Origin: an uncultured Bacteroidota bacterium
Lineage (GTDB): Bacteria; Bacteroidota; Bacteroidia; Bacteroidales; UBA12077
Assembly: GCA_913055635.1 (NCBI GenBank)
Contig: CAJXLK010000009.1
Location: forward strand, 1-64,000
Length of the DNA stretch: 64,000 bases
Reading direction: 5' to 3'
The position numbers and the translations under genes are program-made. This document shows, one piece after another, positions 9,107-17,137 of the stretch (its first letter is position 1; the number at the start of each line of letters is the position of its first letter). Under the pieces are notes generated by a model. The model was not told the DNA's origin and did not search any database. It saw only the letters and a list, made by a program, of their open reading frames with translations.

Positions 9107-10645
9107 TCAGGGGGTTGAACCCGATGCCTCGGCCGGGCCATGGGCCTGTCGGTAACTGCGGTAATCGCGCATCAAAGCTTTATAGAACAGCTTGGCAATG
9201 ACCACCGAGCCTTTGTAGGTAAAGTGGGTAAAATCTTTTCGGGCCAGGGGAGGCTCGGCAAAGACCCAGCTTGGCATCGAATTTTTGCCGCCCATGGCCT
9301 GGTAGGTGTCCCAGAAGGCGCAGTCGGCCCTGAATGCTGCTTCTTTTTGGGCATCCCGGATTTTTTCTATATTGGGGTAGCTTTGGTAATCACCCCCTAC
9401 TTTTCGCGACATATCGGTGACCCCCATTACAATGATGCTCAGGTTCGGGTCGATCGATTGAAGCATTTTAAGTTGGCGGTAGAACGCACGGGCATAGAAG
9501 TCATAGCTTTCGCGGAGGGTGGGGACCAGGTTGACCCCAAAATGGAGGATAATGAGTTTGACGTTGAGGGTTTTCAACATGGATTTGAGGAAGGCCGTGT
9601 CGTTTTCGGTAAAGTCGGTGCCCCTGCTGCCCCGCAGCGGAATATTGTCCAGGGCAATCCCTGTTTTTCCGTCCAGCGCCATGCCATAGATATCGGGGCT
9701 GTGATTTCCCTGGAAGGTAATTTGTAACTCATCCTGACTTGCCGGTACCCGCCAGTTGATCTCCGTGAGGGTGTCGCTGGGGGGTACCATCTCAGCATCA
9801 GTGGTTTTGCCCCTGTAATTCATTTTTACGATGAAGGGTTTCTCATTGTGGCTGAAAAAGATCCTGCATTGGGTGAACTGGCTGGATCTTTCGAAATTTA
9901 TTGGCGAATCGTTTATGCTAATGCTGGCTTCATAGACTTCATCCTGGTAGTAACTGTAGTAAGGAGAAAAGCGCGAAAAGGACATCAAAACCCCAAAGCG
10001 GCGGTGGTTGAAATTGGCCTCATCCAGATGGCGGGGGGTGAAACGTCGCCATTCCTTGCTTACCCTATGGTCCATAGAGATATTGGTGTTGTGGGGCAAT
10101 ACCACCGGGAAAAGTCCTATCCCGGCCCCCCCGAATTGCGCTTGCAGCTGATTCCTGAGGTAAGAGGAAATGCGGTCTCCCTCAATCTGTGAATCCCCGT
10201 AATGAAGAATGCGTATAAGCCGGTTGTTCTGGTTTAACTGATGCAGGGAGCGAAAGAAAGGCTCAAGAACGGTGGCCCCTTCTTCAGGGTATTGCAGGGC
10301 ATTTTCGCGTTCTTTATCTTTGTAGGCTGGCTCTTGCGCAGGAGCTTTTTCCTTTGGGGTGGTCGAAGTCTCTGGCTGAGGTGGCACTGTATCCCCCCTG
10401 GTTGCTGAAACTTCTGAACTATCGCGAATGACCGGCGCAATCGTGTCAATGGGCTTATTTTGCCTCACGATCCTGGAAATGTCTTTGTATTGGACTTCCT
10501 CCCGATCCATCATATCCCGCAGCGAGGGGAAATTGATTTCTACCCCCGGGAAAACCGAAATTCCACCCTTCGGGAAAAAATAAGCAAGCAAAGCAATAAG
10601 GACCAGGATGGAGAAAAAGGTAAGAAAAATTTTATAGGGTTTCAT
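9107..10645 (-). CDS. SGNH/GDSL-type hydrolase-like protein, partner of the MBOAT enzyme
   Basis: One N-terminal membrane anchor (residues about 7-25) is followed by a Pro/Lys/Glu-rich linker and an extracytoplasmic SGNH fold. Block I is GDSQIEGD from residue 150, a GVN-type block III occurs in HFGVN, and block V has the Asp-x-x-His pair at about residues 471-474 (DFTH). This order matches AlgJ/AlgX- and PatB-like partners that take an acyl group from an MBOAT protein to the glycan. The length is 512 residues. It lies upstream of the MBOAT gene in the same direction. Esterase activity rather than transferase activity is possible. Confidence 0.75.
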   Translation of the reverse strand: MKPYKIFLTFFSILVLIALLAYFFPKGGISVFPGVEINFPSLRDMMDREEVQYKDISRIVRQNKPIDTIAPVIRDSSEVSATRGDTVPPQPETSTTPKEKAPAQEPAYKDKERENALQYPEEGATVLEPFFRSLHQLNQNNRLIRILHYGDSQIEGDRISSYLRNQLQAQFGGAGIGLFPVVLPHNTNISMDHRVSKEWRRFTPRHLDEANFNHRRFGVLMSFSRFSPYYSYYQDEVYEASISINDSPINFERSSQFTQCRIFFSHNEKPFIVKMNYRGKTTDAEMVPPSDTLTEINWRVPASQDELQITFQGNHSPDIYGMALDGKTGIALDNIPLRGSRGTDFTENDTAFLKSMLKTLNVKLIILHFGVNLVPTLRESYDFYARAFYRQLKMLQSIDPNLSIIVMGVTDMSRKVGGDYQSYPNIEKIRDAQKEAAFRADCAFWDTYQAMGGKNSMPSWVFAEPPLARKDFTHFTYKGSVVIAKLFYKALMRDYRSYRQAHGPAEASGSTP

Positions 10646-11000
10646 CCCAATTGATTTTGATTGCTGTCTGTCCCCTAAAGATATGATTTTTCAATCATGT
10701 GGGTGAAAATATTCCGTAAAATTCAATAATCATTGACGGAATAGCTTCTCAGGCTGATGAGGTTCGGTGTTTTTGTGGGGTCCGGAGCACTTTGTTGGTC
10801 CTTAAAACTGATCCATGAAAACAACCGGTGAGATGATCCAGGGTACTTGTTTATCGGCAAATGGGTCCTGCCAATATGGATTGCAATTACCCCCCGCCAC
10901 CTGTCGGAATATCTTTGGCAGCAGCCATATTCACCCGGAGGTTCAGGGCCTTTTTATTGGCGGGCCTGGGCTTTGCTATCTGCAAGAGGGGGCTGGTGCA
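10646..11000. other. Intergenic region without a recognised gene
   Basis: This 355-bp stretch lies between the starts of the SGNH gene and the end of the transglycosylase gene. I found no conserved protein, RNA fold or repeat in it. A short open frame on the plus strand crosses into the transglycosylase 3' end but is out of frame with any recognisable product. Confidence 0.4.
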
Positions 11001-12536
11001 TCAGGTTTTCTTTTTAATTTTCAGGTATTGGCCCACCTGAATTTCACGGGCATTGGAAAGGTCGTTCAGGCGCATCAGATCACGCTGGCTGACCCCATTG
11101 TATTGGCGGGCGATTTCCCATAGGGTATCTCCATATTTGACTTTGTGGTAGATGTATCCCTCTTCGCGTTTTTGTTTTTCCTCGGCTTTATTTCTGGAAA
11201 CAGGCCGGCCGATGCGTTTTTGTTTTTCTGCAAAGCTCATGGAGTTGACCTTCTTGTAGTAGCTGACTTTATCCTGTGGCACGTAAACGACAAGTGTTTC
11301 GCCGGTTCGGATGAGGTTGCCGCGGATGTTGTTCCAGTACCTCAGGTCAGAAGCCCGCACATTGTACCATTCAGCAATATATCCGAGGTTATCGCCGGGT
11401 TTTACTGTATAATGTAGTTTTGCCTTGCCACTGGGGGTTTGTGGCACGAAATGGGATTCTCCCGGATCCCGGACTATTTTCTGGCGGAAAAAGATGGAAT
11501 CTTTATAGGCATAGATCGAGTCCTGCAGGTTGATGAATTGGCCGGTTTTATTCATGGGCAGTCTCAGGGTAAAGTCCGAGGAAGTGGCCGGAATGATGTT
11601 TTCGCGGTATTGGGGATTCAGTTGTTGGATTTGTTTTAATGGGATATTCAGAACCTGGGCAATTTGTTTGAGGTGGAGCTTCCGCTTAATCTGGAGGGTA
11701 TCGGTGGCAAAAGGGGTGTCGATGGGGCGGGCCCTCAGGTTATGGTCCTGATGGTAATGCATCACGTAGGTGGCGGCAATAAAAGCCGGGTAATAACCGC
11801 GCGTTTCGTAAGGCAGGTGGTAATAAATGTCCCAGAAGTTCCTCCGGCCGCCGGCCCGGTAAATGGCTTTGCTGACGTTTCGGGGTCCGCAGTTGTAAGC
11901 GGCGATGGCCAGATCCCATTCGCCAAAGATATTATACAGGTCGCGCAGGTATCTTGCCGCAGCATAGGTCGATTTGAGTGGATCCCTGCGCTGATCAACA
12001 AAAGAGTTGATGGTTAACCCATAGACTTTCCCCGTGTTGTACATGAACTGCCACATGCCCGTAGCCCCGGCACGCGAGACAGCCCGCGGGTTCAATGCCG
12101 ATTCGATGATGGCCATATATTTAAGTTCCAGGGGCAGTTCATACTGGTCGAAAACCCGCTCAAAGATGGGAAAATAATACTTGGCCAGCCCCAGCATCTT
12201 CTCCACTTTTTCCCTTCTCTGGCGGGTATAAACATGGATGAAGTTGCGTACAATGCTGTTGTATGTCAGTGGAATGGCTGAGTGAATGTCTTGAAGCCGC
12301 CGTATATATACCGAATCGGGAAATACCGGAACGCTGGTATCGGCGGGCGCCTGAAAGGTGTCGGGCATGGAAGAGAAAAACTTCTTGGTGTACCACTGCT
12401 CAACGAGGTTATCCAGGTTCTTTGCAAAATGCTTTTCAATGGATTGTACCGCTTTTGAGCTGTCTGTTTGGCCCAGCCCCTGATGAACCATCCCTGTCAG
12501 GGCCAGAGTCACCATTAATGTTATGATTCGTTGCAT
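11001..12536 (-). CDS. mltD: Membrane-bound lytic murein transglycosylase D-like protein with LysM repeats
   Basis: This cleaves the glycan strands of peptidoglycan. A signal peptide (residues 1-23) leads to a family-23 transglycosylase domain with the catalytic Glu145 in AIIESALNP, followed by GATGMWQFM and IAAYNCGP, all diagnostic. C-terminal LysM domains, one probable around residue 290-330 and two clear ones opening with HYTVKPGDNL and HKVKYGDTL, bind peptidoglycan. The 511-residue length fits MltD. It is the last gene of the leftward parA-parB-DUF5683 run, with 38 bp between it and the DUF5683 gene, a gene order common in Bacteroidota. Confidence 0.92.
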   Translation of the reverse strand: MQRIITLMVTLALTGMVHQGLGQTDSSKAVQSIEKHFAKNLDNLVEQWYTKKFFSSMPDTFQAPADTSVPVFPDSVYIRRLQDIHSAIPLTYNSIVRNFIHVYTRQRREKVEKMLGLAKYYFPIFERVFDQYELPLELKYMAIIESALNPRAVSRAGATGMWQFMYNTGKVYGLTINSFVDQRRDPLKSTYAAARYLRDLYNIFGEWDLAIAAYNCGPRNVSKAIYRAGGRRNFWDIYYHLPYETRGYYPAFIAATYVMHYHQDHNLRARPIDTPFATDTLQIKRKLHLKQIAQVLNIPLKQIQQLNPQYRENIIPATSSDFTLRLPMNKTGQFINLQDSIYAYKDSIFFRQKIVRDPGESHFVPQTPSGKAKLHYTVKPGDNLGYIAEWYNVRASDLRYWNNIRGNLIRTGETLVVYVPQDKVSYYKKVNSMSFAEKQKRIGRPVSRNKAEEKQKREEGYIYHKVKYGDTLWEIARQYNGVSQRDLMRLNDLSNAREIQVGQYLKIKKKT

Positions 12537-12574
12537 GAATGTGGCTTTAGTTGATGCCGCTAAAATAAAAAATA

Positions 12575-13120
12575 TTAGAAACGAACGGTTATGCTTACGG
12601 CCGGAACCCGTTGAAATTTTTTGGCCGGAAGGGTGGTGGGCTGCAGGGAAAGGTTCCGGCTGACATCAAAATTGAATAAATAGGCGTCGACCGTGGCATC
12701 AATGATATTGGCCAGGTAAACCCCCGCCATAATAATGATGTTCAAATCCCGGTATCGACGGTAAAAGTCTTTGGCCCTTTTTAGGCCTTCCTCGGAGGTG
12801 ATCCCGTTGTATTCGTCGATTTTGTTGTTGAGAAAAGCCGCGTAGGCGTTGTTGTATTCGTTGTAATGCCCGTTGTAAAAATCCACCAGGTAGTAGACAA
12901 AGGCCCCTCCGGCATAGAGGATGGGTATCTTCCAGTATTTTTTGTTGTAGACCTGTCCCAGACCGGGCAGGGCGGCAGAAAGTAAAGCCGCCTTGGTGGG
13001 GGAGTGCTCCTCGGTAAGGCTATGGGTGCTTTGAGCCTGGCGGGATGTATCCCGCTTCTGGCTGTAACCTGGGTCGGCACTCAGCAGGAGGATGATCACC
13101 ACAAACCCTATCCATCCCAT
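12575..13120 (-). CDS. DUF5683 domain membrane protein
   Basis: The 181-residue protein has a signal peptide or first helix of about 20 residues, then the DUF5683 hallmark ALPGLGQVYNKKYWKIP near residue 50, followed by a hydrophobic segment. The ATG at 13120 is preferred to a TTG at 13147. It lies between parB and the transglycosylase gene, and this neighbourhood is typical of the family. It ends in a strand-rich segment. Its biochemical role is not established; a link to envelope growth near the chromosome-partition operon is inference only. Confidence 0.85.
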   Translation of the reverse strand: MGWIGFVVIILLLSADPGYSQKRDTSRQAQSTHSLTEEHSPTKAALLSAALPGLGQVYNKKYWKIPILYAGGAFVYYLVDFYNGHYNEYNNAYAAFLNNKIDEYNGITSEEGLKRAKDFYRRYRDLNIIIMAGVYLANIIDATVDAYLFNFDVSRNLSLQPTTLPAKKFQRVPAVSITVRF

Positions 13121-13159
13121 TGGCTTTTGTATGTGTTGTAGGCCCAATGCTTGGCTTTT

Positions 13160-14047
13160 TTATTCTGCCTTTCCCTGGTTAATGATCGACATGATCCTTT
13201 CCAGATCTTTGTCGGATTTGAAAGGGATCACGATTTTACCTTTGCCGTTGTCGTTTCTTTTAACGTCGATATTGGTGTTAAAATGGCTGGCCAGCGAGTC
13301 TTTAAGTTTTATGTATTCTTCGGGCAGCGATTTTGGCGATTTTCGGGGGCCATTGTTTTTGGCCGCCTGTTTTTGTCCCAGGCTTCGGATCATTTCCTCG
13401 GTTTTACGCACCGATAAACCCTCATCAAGGATGTGGTAATAAGCTTCGAGTTGGGTTTCGGGATCTTCAATGTTGATCAGTGCCCGGGCGTGGCCCATCG
13501 ATATTTTCCGGTCTCGGATGCCCAACTGGATTTCAGCGGGCAGTTTAAGCAGCCGCAGGTAGTTGGTGATCGTGGCCCGTTTCTTGCCCACCCGGCCGGA
13601 GAGGTTTTCCTGGGTCAATTCACACTCTTCGATCAGCCGCTGGTAAGAGATGGCCACTTCAATGGCGTCAAGATCTTCGCGCTGGATGTTTTCCACCAGG
13701 GCCATCTCCAGCATCGCCTGATCGTCGGCGGTTCGGATAAAAGCCGGAATGGTTTTGACCCCGGCGATTTTGGCTGCCCGAAACCGCCTTTCTCCGGTGA
13801 TCAGCTGAAATTTATCCTCATTGATCTGGCGGACGGTGATGGGCTGGATGACCCCGATTTCCCGGATGGAACTGGCCAGCTCATTGAGGGCCCCCTCATC
13901 AAAGTTGGTCCGCGGCTGATAGGGATTGACCTCGATGGCTTCCAGGCGGATCTCATTGACCGCATCCTTCTGATATTGCTGTTCTTCATTGCCGGCGTCT
14001 TCGATCAGAGCCCCCAGTCCTCTTCCTAATGCATTTCTTTTGGCCAT
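13160..14047 (-). CDS. parB: Chromosome partitioning protein ParB
   Basis: ParB binds parS sites, slides on DNA as a CTP-dependent clamp and stimulates ParA. The 295-residue sequence has the N-terminal LGRGLGALIE motif that engages ParA, then NPYQPRT, and the CTP-binding GERRFR at residues 85-90. ENIQREDLDAIE and a helix-turn-helix around TQENLSGRVGKKRATI follow. It lies 32 bp downstream of parA. No perfect parS was found in the window by eye. The length and motif order are normal, so it should be functional. Confidence 0.95.
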   Translation of the reverse strand: MAKRNALGRGLGALIEDAGNEEQQYQKDAVNEIRLEAIEVNPYQPRTNFDEGALNELASSIREIGVIQPITVRQINEDKFQLITGERRFRAAKIAGVKTIPAFIRTADDQAMLEMALVENIQREDLDAIEVAISYQRLIEECELTQENLSGRVGKKRATITNYLRLLKLPAEIQLGIRDRKISMGHARALINIEDPETQLEAYYHILDEGLSVRKTEEMIRSLGQKQAAKNNGPRKSPKSLPEEYIKLKDSLASHFNTNIDVKRNDNGKGKIVIPFKSDKDLERIMSIINQGKAE

Positions 14048-14079
14048 TGGTGTTTCATTGAAAAGATTTAACGCTTAAA

Positions 14080-14880
14080 TTAATTGGCTACTTTGTCTTC
14101 ATTTTTGATGCGGGTGGCATTGTTCTTCTGCAGCAATTCGCGGGCCAGGTTCAGGTAATTGACCGCCCCTTTGCTGTTGGCATCGTACATGACCACCGGC
14201 TTGCCATAACTGGGTGATTCGCCCAGCTTGATGTTCCGCTGTACGATCGTTTCGAAGACCATCGATTGGAAATGCTTGCGCACTTCATCTACCACCTGAT
14301 TGGATAACCTTAAGCGGGCATCGTACATGGTCAGTAAAAAGCCCTCGATCTCCAGACTCGTGTTGAGCCGATTCTGAATGATCTTAACGGTGTTCAGCAG
14401 TTTGCCCAAACCTTCCAGGGCAAAATATTCACATTGTACCGGAATGATTACCGAATCAGCCGCAGTCAAGGCATTGACAGTGATCAGACCCAAAGAGGGG
14501 GAACAATCAATCAGGACAAAATCGTAATCCTCTTTGACCTGTTCGGTGACTTTCTTTAGCATATACTCCCGATTGGGCTGATCCAGCATTTCAATTTCCG
14601 AGCCAACCAGATCAATGTGCGAGGGAATGATATCGAGGCCTTCGGTATCGCTGTTTAAAATGATGCTTTTGGGATCGATATCTTGGGTTAAACATTCATA
14701 AATACTGGTTTTAACGGCTCTGATGTCAAAACCCGTGCCAGAAGTGGCATTGGCCTGAGGATCCGCATCGATGATTAATACTTTGTATTCAAGAACCGCT
14801 AAACTGGCAGCCAGGTTGATGGCTGATGTGGTTTTTCCCACGCCTCCTTTTTGGTTGGCTAACGCTATTACTTTTCCCAT
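14080..14880 (-). CDS. parA: Chromosome partitioning ATPase ParA (Soj-like)
   Basis: This deviant Walker ATPase acts with ParB in chromosome segregation. The signature KGGVGKTT (residues 11-18) starts near the N-terminus, as expected for the short chromosomal Soj type. Walker-like IDADPQANAT and IDCSPSLGLITVNAL are also visible. The length is 266 residues with no N-terminal DNA-binding domain. A match to the -7 consensus on the minus strand at 14939-14932 would give a leader of about 45 bases. It is probably the first gene of the leftward operon parA-parB-DUF5683-mltD. Confidence 0.95.
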   Translation of the reverse strand: MGKVIALANQKGGVGKTTSAINLAASLAVLEYKVLIIDADPQANATSGTGFDIRAVKTSIYECLTQDIDPKSIILNSDTEGLDIIPSHIDLVGSEIEMLDQPNREYMLKKVTEQVKEDYDFVLIDCSPSLGLITVNALTAADSVIIPVQCEYFALEGLGKLLNTVKIIQNRLNTSLEIEGFLLTMYDARLRLSNQVVDEVRKHFQSMVFETIVQRNIKLGESPSYGKPVVMYDANSKGAVNYLNLARELLQKNNATRIKNEDKVAN

Positions 14881-14931
14881 ATATTTGATTTTGTGATTAA
14901 TTCATCAATCCTGGTTTCCCAATTGTATTTT

Positions 14932-14939
14932 CAAAAATA
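14932..14939 (-). promoter_or_regulatory. Bacteroidota-type -7 box upstream of parA
   Basis: On the minus strand the sequence reads TATTTTTG, matching TAnnTTTG. It lies 52 bases upstream of the parA start codon. No clear -33 TTG is at the expected distance, so confidence is moderate. Confidence 0.4.
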
Positions 14940-15073
14940 CAATTTTATGCCTGATTGGGGAGATCTCCCTTGAATAATTGTGAACAATCCATTTTGAATT
15001 GTCAACATTTTTTCAACAGGATTTTGTTAATCTCCCCTTCCGGTTTTTTATGCTCAGGGGGTTGACCAGTGGA

Positions 15074-16096
15074 TTATGACTGAGAGAGGGAGGGGATGTG
15101 GTGCATGGATTCTTCCAGCAGCCTGGCTTTGTTCACGGGCACAACCCCGGATTTTTCGCAGACCTGTCCTCCGCCGATGTTTGCGATCTCAGAAATGATC
15201 CAGGGGGAAAGCCCGGCAGCCATAGCCACGGCCGTGATGCCGATGATGGTGTCGCCGGCACCCGAAACATCGGAGATGTCTCGTATTTGAGCCGGCATGT
15301 GCTGGTATTTCTGGCCGTTGCTGATGAGCACCCCGTTTTCTGAGAGGGTCACCATAATCCATTCAATGTGCTGCTCCTGATGCATGACCCGCAAGGCGGA
15401 AAAGATCTGTTCATAATCTTTCGGGGTCAGGTGGTCCATTTTGATGCCTTCCTTCAGTTCTTTGAAGTTGGGCTTGAAAAGGGTTACGTTTTTGTAGTTA
15501 AGGTAATTGCGCTTTTTGGGATCGACCAACACCGGCAGATTCATCGCCCGGGCTTTATCGGTTACCCGGTTGATGATGTTCGGGGTGATCGTGCCCTTGT
15601 CGTAGTCTTCGAAAACCACTGCATCCAATTTCTCCTGTTTCATCACATAGAGCAGATGATTAAGAAAGGCCTCCTCGGTAGGGGGGTCCAATTCATCACT
15701 GTTCTCTTCGTCAATGCGCATCAATTGCTGTTTGTGGCTTATAATTCGCGTCTTGATGGTGGTCGAACGCGAATTGCTCTCGAAAATACCGTTCTTGGTC
15801 ATGTGTTGGTCCTTCAGCAACTTTTTAAACAGGTGGCCGTTGGCATCATTGCCAATCACCGAGGCCAGTACCGGTTCAGCACCCAGGGCTTTGATGTTGA
15901 TCGCCACATTGGCCGCTCCACCCAGACGGCTTTCCCGGTTTGTTTTGGATATGACCGGAACCGGTGCTTCAGGCGATATGCGGTTGACATCGCCCCACAA
16001 ATAGGAATCGATCATGGCATCTCCGATCACCAGAATCCTTAACTCATTGAACGCATCAAAGGCTTCTTCCAGATCTTTGTAAGATATCTGTTTCAT
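15074..16096 (-). CDS. rfaE1: PfkB-family kinase, D-glycero-beta-D-manno-heptose-7-phosphate kinase-like (RfaE domain I)
   Basis: This kinase-like protein of 340 residues resembles the first domain of HldE/RfaE, which phosphorylates heptose-7-phosphate for LPS core synthesis. ILVIGDAMIDSYLWGDVNRISPEAP matches the N-terminal substrate region and is shown here only in outline: the key parts are GDAMIDSY and RISPEAPVPV. The GGAANVA motif follows, and the C-terminal anion hole is DVSGAGDT. I use the ATG at 16096, which starts MKQISYKD; longer frames begin upstream but lack conservation. The adenylyltransferase domain II is absent here and may be a separate gene elsewhere. Confidence 0.82.
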   Translation of the reverse strand: MKQISYKDLEEAFDAFNELRILVIGDAMIDSYLWGDVNRISPEAPVPVISKTNRESRLGGAANVAINIKALGAEPVLASVIGNDANGHLFKKLLKDQHMTKNGIFESNSRSTTIKTRIISHKQQLMRIDEENSDELDPPTEEAFLNHLLYVMKQEKLDAVVFEDYDKGTITPNIINRVTDKARAMNLPVLVDPKKRNYLNYKNVTLFKPNFKELKEGIKMDHLTPKDYEQIFSALRVMHQEQHIEWIMVTLSENGVLISNGQKYQHMPAQIRDISDVSGAGDTIIGITAVAMAAGLSPWIISEIANIGGGQVCEKSGVVPVNKARLLEESMHHIPSLSQS

Positions 16097-16260
16097 TGCT
16101 GATGTTGGTATTGGTGTAATTAAAACGTAAGGAAAAAAAATCATCTTCCCGTCAAATGCCTTGTAACATTGAATATAAATGCATTATTCAGGCGTGTAAA
16201 TATAAACTTTTTGCCGGGTCAACTCAATGAGAGATGTCATATTTGTGTGATTTACAGCAA

Positions 16261-16268
16261 TAATTTTG
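16261..16268 (+). promoter_or_regulatory. Bacteroidota-type -7 box upstream of the PorQ-like gene
   Basis: TAATTTTG at 16261-16268 matches TAnnTTTG. A TTTG 15 bases upstream (16242-16245) could be the -33 element, though this spacing is shorter than usual. The gene's ATG is 59 bases downstream. Confidence 0.45.
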
Positions 16269-16327
16269 CATTTATGCCAGAATATCTGTAATTTCAATCA
16301 TAGAATCCTAATAATTCTCAGAACAGC

Positions 16328-17137
16328 ATGCGTTGTGCCGGTCTGTTTATACTGCTGGTATGGGCCGGGGGTCTGCCTTGTTCGACAAGGGGGGCTGATT
16401 ATCCGGTGGGGGCACGTTCCTGGGCATTGGCCCGGGCCAGTGTGATGCTGGTTGATTTTTGGTGCATTACCCACAATCAGGGAGGTCTGGGGTGGCTGGA
16501 AAGACCTGTTGTTGGTTTTACCCATCAATCGGGGTATATACCGGAAACGGATCATCAAATCCTGGGTGTGGCTTTGCCCTGTTTTGCCGGATGCATCGGC
16601 GGATCTTTGTCCTTATATGGATACGAGCATTACCAGCAGTATAAGGCCGCCATTGCTTACGGGCGTTATCTTTCCCCCAAACTGGCCGGGGGGATCCAGA
16701 TCGATTATTATCATACCCGGATATCCGGGGTATATGGCCAGGATCACCGGGTTACTTTTGAGGCCGGCTTGCTGCTGAGAGCAAATGATCAACTGGTTTT
16801 GGGGGCCCATCTGTTCAACCCGGTCAGCCAAACCTGGGGCCGTTACCAGGAACCCCTGCCGGTGATTATCCGCCTGGGAGCAGGGATTCATTTCTCCCGG
16901 CCTCTGCAACTGCTGGTGGAAGTTGAAAAGCAGCCAGGCCAGGTGGCGATCCCCAAAATGGGATTCGAATATGCTTTTTCCCGGTTCTTTTTTTTGCGAA
17001 CCGGCGTTTCTTTAAATCCTACCCTCCATTGTTTTGGCATCGGATATCATACCCGGCACCTGCAGGCCGATATGGCCTATGCCTTTCATCCTGTACTTGG
17101 GGGGATGCCCCATTTATCGATGGCTTATGCTTTCTAG
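16328..17137 (+). CDS. PorV/PorQ-like outer-membrane beta-barrel protein
   Basis: A signal peptide of about 23 residues precedes a 245-residue mature protein made of regular short strands. The opening GARSWALARASVMLVDFWCITHNQGGLGW resembles the start of PorV/PorQ/FadL-type barrels, where the mature N-terminus carries a similar GAR..A(L/M)G.A pattern; I describe it in pieces: GARSWALARAS and NQGGLGWLERP. Proteins of this kind act with the type IX secretion system in Bacteroidota. The gene overlaps the next one by 11 bases, so the two are translated together. No other T9SS gene is in the window. Confidence 0.55.
   Translation: MRCAGLFILLVWAGGLPCSTRGADYPVGARSWALARASVMLVDFWCITHNQGGLGWLERPVVGFTHQSGYIPETDHQILGVALPCFAGCIGGSLSLYGYEHYQQYKAAIAYGRYLSPKLAGGIQIDYYHTRISGVYGQDHRVTFEAGLLLRANDQLVLGAHLFNPVSQTWGRYQEPLPVIIRLGAGIHFSRPLQLLVEVEKQPGQVAIPKMGFEYAFSRFFFLRTGVSLNPTLHCFGIGYHTRHLQADMAYAFHPVLGGMPHLSMAYAF

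Noticed and set aside
10815-11123. Plus-strand open frame of about 100 residues near the mltD 3' end
   Set aside because: It runs into the opposite strand of mltD, and no conserved sequence or start signal supports it.
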